From a candidate division KSB1 bacterium (GTDB lineage: Bacteria > Zhuqueibacterota > Zhuqueibacteria > Residuimicrobiales > Krinioviventaceae), in assembly GCA_034505495.1 (NCBI GenBank), contig JAPDQV010000001.1, positions 62,001 to 126,000 on the forward strand: DNA of 64,000 nucleotides, read 5' to 3'. Below, in pieces: positions 60,608-64,000 of the stretch (positions are counted from its first letter, which is position 1; every line of letters starts with the position of its first letter). The notes beneath the pieces were generated by a model, which was not told the DNA's origin, ran no database searches, and saw nothing but the letters and a program-made list of their open reading frames with translations. Both the position numbers and the translations under genes were made by a program.

Positions 60608-62825
60608 TCCCGAATGTCGGCAAAACGGGAAACATCGGGATAGTGATCTGTTTCGACGGATTGGCATCATGATCCCAGAAATATAAAAAAACATTTTTGC
60701 GATTGTAAGCATTTACGATCTGCAGATAAGGATTACATTGCACGCCGAAGGCCTCGAAAGGTCTGCGCAGGCTTATATCAAGTCGATGATAGTCTGGATA
60801 ACGATACGAGTTCTTTTTGCCCAGTCGATTATAAACCTCGTAATCATATTGATTGCGGGCAAAATCCCATTCATAGTGGGCATATTTGCCCAGCACCGGT
60901 GTATAAGGCAGACCGGAACCGTACGAAAAAACAACACCCAGGAGCCAGTTTTTGCCCAAATCGACAGAAAGGGCGGCATTAATGTTGTGGCGCCGGTCGT
61001 GTTTAGGATAATAGACGAGACCGCCGATGCGGCGCCGAGTGACGGAAAAAGAGTAGCTTGTCCACCCGGTCACTCGACCGACGGATTTTTTAGCCATAAA
61101 CTCCGTCCCATAAGCCTCGCCGTCGCCGACGAAAAAGTCGTCGGTTTCATCTGCAGCGCTGCCGAACTCGTTCAATTCCAGCAGATTGTGCATGGTTTTA
61201 TAATAGCCCTCAAGAGTCATGGTCAAATCGAACGGAAGCAGCCATTCAAGGCCTAATACGAGGTGTTCGGATCGTAAAGGGAGAAAATTCGCCGAGAGCG
61301 GAAACCACAAGTCGATAAATTGATAATTTTGATTGTCGCTTGCAGACGTAGTGAGGAATTGATGATAAATTCCCAATGAACTTTTAAGAGCGAAATTGTG
61401 CGTTAGGCGGTATTTGGCTCCAAAGCGCGGGGAAAAGGTTGTTCTTTTGCCGTACGAATAGTGTTCGATGCGTGCGCCGGCCCGCAGGGACCATCTGCCG
61501 CTTTGCCATTCATCCTGCACGTAAAGCGAGGAGAGATACGGTCTACGGTGATAGTCGAAAAGAGGGGTTTTGTCGATCGTAAAGGAGTAGAGAAAATCAT
61601 AGAATGTCTGCTGCAGACCGAATTTGAACGAATGGTTTTTAAAGCCGAAGAAAGAGAATGACAGGTCGGCGCTGTAGTCCTGAATGCCGTTCTTTAGCTG
61701 CAAGGATGCAGTGTTTTCGTTCGTCAAGCCGAGATCCAGCTCGAGGTTAAATTTGCTGCGCGTCAATCGGGTCTCGGAATAGAGGTTGGGATGCATAACC
61801 CATCGCCAATAAAGGCTTGTGGTACGGTTTCCCCACAGCCAGTAGAGATCCAAAGTAATATCTTCATCGGAATCAAGAAGATAATCCAAGCGATCATCGC
61901 CGAAAAATCCGCTGAGCGTTAAGCGATGATTTTCGTTGAGGTCGAAATTGATTTTGCCCTGCAAGTCGTAAAAGTAGTAAGGAAAATCGTAGCGCGTTCC
62001 TTTAAATACCTGGTCGAAATAGGTTCTGCGGCCGGAAAAGAGAAACGAACCGCGCGGAAGCGGTCCCTCTACTGCGGCGCGGGCTGAAAGCAGGCTGATG
62101 TTGGCGTGGCCCTCAAAGTGTTGGGAATTTCCTTCTTTGTTGGTTATGCTGAGAACAGACGAAAGCCGTCCCCCATATTCGGCCGGGAATCCGCCTGCGA
62201 TAAAATCGATCTGCTTGACCGCATCGGCGTTGAACATGCTGAAAAGTCCCAAGAGATGAAAGGGATTATAAACCGTTACGCCGTCCAACAGCACGAGGTT
62301 TTGATCCGGACTCCCGCCGCGAACATAGAGCTGACTGGAAAAGTCGGTGCGGCTGACGACTCCCGGCAGCAGCTGCAGAGTACGAAAGACGTCCGCCTCG
62401 GCCACGGAAGGCAGAGTGCTCAACTGCCGCGCCGAGATGGTGGTGGTCGAAACCTGCACTTCGCGCTCGAACCTCTCTCTCTCGGCGGTTTTGATAATCT
62501 CCTCGACCTCGATCACTTGCGGCGTCAGGAGAAAATTCCGTTTGAGGGTCTCGCCGGGCTTAACGATGATAGGCTCTTCTTTGCGCTCATAGCCGATCAT
62601 CGAGAGTACGAGCGTGTACTGACCTGCGGGAATTCGGTTGATGACAAAGTAGCCGCGATCGTTGGTTGTCGTGCCCAAAGAAGTTCCGTCGAGAAAAACA
62701 TTGACGTAGGGCATGAATTCGCCGTTGCGGGCATCGCGAACAAAGCCGCTGACGGCTCCATCATTACTCGTTGCGGCAAAAAGTGGAGCGATGAACAGCA
62801 CGAACAAGGTTGATGTAATTCTCAT
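60591..62825 (-). CDS. TonB-dependent outer membrane receptor with CarboxypepD_reg-like domain
   Basis: 744 residues with a signal peptide (STLFVLFIAPLFAATS). A CarboxypepD_reg-like domain (VSGFVRDARNGEFMPYVNVF, GYFVINRIPAGQYTLVLSMI) is followed by the plug (LPSVAEADVFRTLQLLPGV, LYVRGGSPDQNLVLLDGVTV, DFIAGGFPAEYGGRLSSVL) and a 22-strand barrel rich in aromatic strands, ending FGIEFDF. It takes up an unknown substrate using TonB energy. Its ATG overlaps the Sua5 stop (ATGA) and its end overlaps the DUF4249-like gene. Confidence 0.92.
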   Translation of the reverse strand: MRITSTLFVLFIAPLFAATSNDGAVSGFVRDARNGEFMPYVNVFLDGTSLGTTTNDRGYFVINRIPAGQYTLVLSMIGYERKEEPIIVKPGETLKRNFLLTPQVIEVEEIIKTAERERFEREVQVSTTTISARQLSTLPSVAEADVFRTLQLLPGVVSRTDFSSQLYVRGGSPDQNLVLLDGVTVYNPFHLLGLFSMFNADAVKQIDFIAGGFPAEYGGRLSSVLSITNKEGNSQHFEGHANISLLSARAAVEGPLPRGSFLFSGRRTYFDQVFKGTRYDFPYYFYDLQGKINFDLNENHRLTLSGFFGDDRLDYLLDSDEDITLDLYWLWGNRTTSLYWRWVMHPNLYSETRLTRSKFNLELDLGLTNENTASLQLKNGIQDYSADLSFSFFGFKNHSFKFGLQQTFYDFLYSFTIDKTPLFDYHRRPYLSSLYVQDEWQSGRWSLRAGARIEHYSYGKRTTFSPRFGAKYRLTHNFALKSSLGIYHQFLTTSASDNQNYQFIDLWFPLSANFLPLRSEHLVLGLEWLLPFDLTMTLEGYYKTMHNLLELNEFGSAADETDDFFVGDGEAYGTEFMAKKSVGRVTGWTSYSFSVTRRRIGGLVYYPKHDRRHNINAALSVDLGKNWLLGVVFSYGSGLPYTPVLGKYAHYEWDFARNQYDYEVYNRLGKKNSYRYPDYHRLDISLRRPFEAFGVQCNPYLQIVNAYNRKNVFLYFWDHDANPSKQITIPMFPVLPTFGIEFDF

Positions 62826-63436
62826 AGAAACAGATCGTCTCGATAGCCTTTTCCTTTACGAACGACAATCGGCTCGTCTTGCGTCAAATCAATAACCGTC
62901 GAGGGTTCGGATCCCCCAGTGTCGCAGTCTAAAAAAAGATCAACCAGATGCGCAAAGACTTCGGCAATCTCGTCCGGATCAGTCAAATACTTACCTTCCG
63001 TAAGAGCGGCGCTGGTGCTGATAATTGGCCGGCCGAAGGCGCGCACCAGATCATGGCAAACCGCATGATCCGGCACACGAATACCGACCGTACTGCGTTT
63101 TTCCGTCAGTATCTTGGGAACGGCACGCGTAGCTTCCAAAATAAAAGTATAAGGCCCCGGTAACAGGCGACGCATAATTTTGTAAGCAGGATTCGATACA
63201 TGCGCATATTTGGCGATATCTTTCAAGTCCGGGCAGATAAAGCTGAGTCGCGCCTTTTTGCTAACCCCTTTGATTTGATAAATGCGTTCAACAGAGCGTC
63301 TATTCATTAAATCGCACCCAAGGCCGTAAACGGTATCAGTCGGATAAATAATCAGACCGCCGTCGTTCAAAACCTTAACGGCCCTGTCGATGTATCGCGA
63401 TTGCGGATTGTCCGGGTGAACGTAGAGGCGAACCAT
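62822..63436 (-). CDS. Threonylcarbamoyl-AMP synthase (Sua5/YciO/YrdC family)
   Basis: 204 residues from the ATG at 63436, preceded by AGGAGA. The YrdC core shows DGGLIIYPTDTVYGLGCDLMN, SFICPDLKDIAKYA, LLPGPYTFILEATRAVPK, TVGIRVPDH and PIISTSAALTEGK, plus the VIDLTQDEPIVVRKGKG end. The KRSTVGIRVP and LLPGPYT motifs fit either TsaC/Sua5 (making threonylcarbamoyl-AMP for tRNA t6A) or the YciO branch; the length without a Sua5 C-domain and the SFICPDL segment lean towards YciO/YrdC. It is followed by the TonB receptor. Confidence 0.85.
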   Translation of the reverse strand: MVRLYVHPDNPQSRYIDRAVKVLNDGGLIIYPTDTVYGLGCDLMNRRSVERIYQIKGVSKKARLSFICPDLKDIAKYAHVSNPAYKIMRRLLPGPYTFILEATRAVPKILTEKRSTVGIRVPDHAVCHDLVRAFGRPIISTSAALTEGKYLTDPDEIAEVFAHLVDLFLDCDTGGSEPSTVIDLTQDEPIVVRKGKGYRDDLFL

Positions 63437-63593
63437 TTCTCTCCTTGGAGGCCTGGGCGCGCCGGAATGCATTTTTCGGCAGCTTCTAAAATAAGCGCAT
63501 ATCGACGAGATTTCCAAGTTAAAAAATTAAAAAGGAATTCCTGCATTCTGGAATTTGTTCTGTTTTTCCATATACAAGTGAGGTGATATCATC

Positions 63594-64000
63594 ATGTTCT
63601 TCAGTATGCTGTACGGAATATTAAAGAGCTCGTTTGCTCTGCTGCAGGAGATGGCGCCGTATCTTCTTCTTGGGTTTCTGGTTGCCGGAATACTCCATGA
63701 ATTCATAACAACGGAAAAAATAGCCCGCCATCTCGGAAAAAACAATTTTGCATCGGTGATCAAGGCGGCGGTTTTAGGAATTCCCTTGCCGCTCTGTTCC
63801 TGCGGCGTCATTCCGCCGACCGTCGCCCTGCGTAAGGCAGGTGCCGGCCGTGCGCCGGTACTTTCTTTTTTGATTGCCACCCCTACTACAGGAGTCGATT
63901 CAATTGCGGCCACATACTCGCTTATGGGCCCCTTTTTCGCCCTTTATCGCGTTTTGGCTTCCTTTATAGCCGCCATTTTTACCGGCAGTCTTGCAGGTTT
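63594..64000 (+). CDS. SO_0444-type Cu/Zn efflux permease, N-terminal part (cut by window edge)
   Basis: The first 135 codons of a membrane permease running off the right edge. Helices include ALLQEMAPYLLLGFLVAGIL and YRVLASFIAAIFTGSLAG. The signature GIPLPLCSCGVIPPTVAL and PVLSFLIATPTTGVDSIAATY match the DUF318/SO_0444 permease family, in which the CSC pair is likely metal-binding. GAGGTGAT lies about seven bases before the ATG. Family members export copper or zinc; the metal here is inferred. Confidence 0.85.
   Translation, partial: MFFSMLYGILKSSFALLQEMAPYLLLGFLVAGILHEFITTEKIARHLGKNNFASVIKAAVLGIPLPLCSCGVIPPTVALRKAGAGRAPVLSFLIATPTTGVDSIAATYSLMGPFFALYRVLASFIAAIFTGSLAG

Overview
This window looks like a chromosomal segment of a Gram-negative (diderm) bacterium of the FCB superphylum, most likely a lineage near Calditrichota/KSB1-type candidate phyla. 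The phylum-level placement is inference. Supporting signs are secreted proteins ending in the NYPNPFNP-type sorting tail, a TonB-dependent receptor with a CarboxypepD_reg-like N-terminus paired with a DUF4249-like protein, DUF4159/DUF4175 envelope proteins, an Omp85 protein and several parvulin foldases. There are no rRNA genes, insertion sequences or CRISPR arrays. One tRNA (Phe) is present.

Left part (1-31.2 kb, every gene on the minus strand). Reading in the direction of transcription from the right: rpmH-rnpA-yidD-yidC, a terminator, mnmE-mnmG-rsmG-mfd with two parS sites embedded, and three parvulin-type foldases ending in a SurA-like protein. Next come DUF4159, DUF4175, a TPR protein, an AsnB-annotated GATase-like protein and YjbQ. 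After these come a methyltransferase with ftsE-ftsX, then hrcA-grpE-dnaJ without dnaK. A small cluster follows: a ComEA-like helix-hairpin-helix protein, a prepilin-like protein, a PilM-like ATPase-fold protein and a PilN/PilO-like membrane protein. The segment ends with rsmD-coaD-pta (pta is cut by the window edge).

Middle (31.4-49 kb, mainly plus strand). One long, overlap-coupled gene series encodes a membrane protein, an NHL beta-propeller, a 1134-residue outer-membrane-type protein, an Omp85/BamA-like protein, a TrmH-type methyltransferase, a two-helix membrane protein, an M1 aminopeptidase, a FabL-type enoyl-ACP reductase, a dolichol/phytol-kinase-like protein and cellobiose phosphorylase. 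A bidirectional terminator separates these from a Nudix hydrolase and a membrane protein on the minus strand. Then comes a compact HAD phosphatase / NodU-type carbamoyltransferase / SxtJ-like trio.

Right part (49-64 kb, mainly minus strand). It holds secreted proteins (CotH-kinase/lamin-tail protein, a GATase-like protein with a sorting tail, a carboxypeptidase-regulatory-like protein) and proline dehydrogenase-ligA-M48 peptidase. These are followed by tRNA-Phe (plus), Sua5-TonB receptor-DUF4249, and the beginning of an SO_0444-type Cu/Zn efflux permease (plus).

The rpmH to rsmG order, the parS sites and the strand switch near 31.3 kb suggest that the replication origin is not far away, although dnaA, parA and parB are not in the window. 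The most unusual items are the prepilin/PilM/ComEA mini-cluster with a long hairpin that would mask a ribosome-binding site, the VGxxxGxY-repeat outer-membrane protein in a ten-gene operon, the carbamoyltransferase trio, and the DnaK-less hrcA operon with a non-CIRCE palindrome at its promoter.
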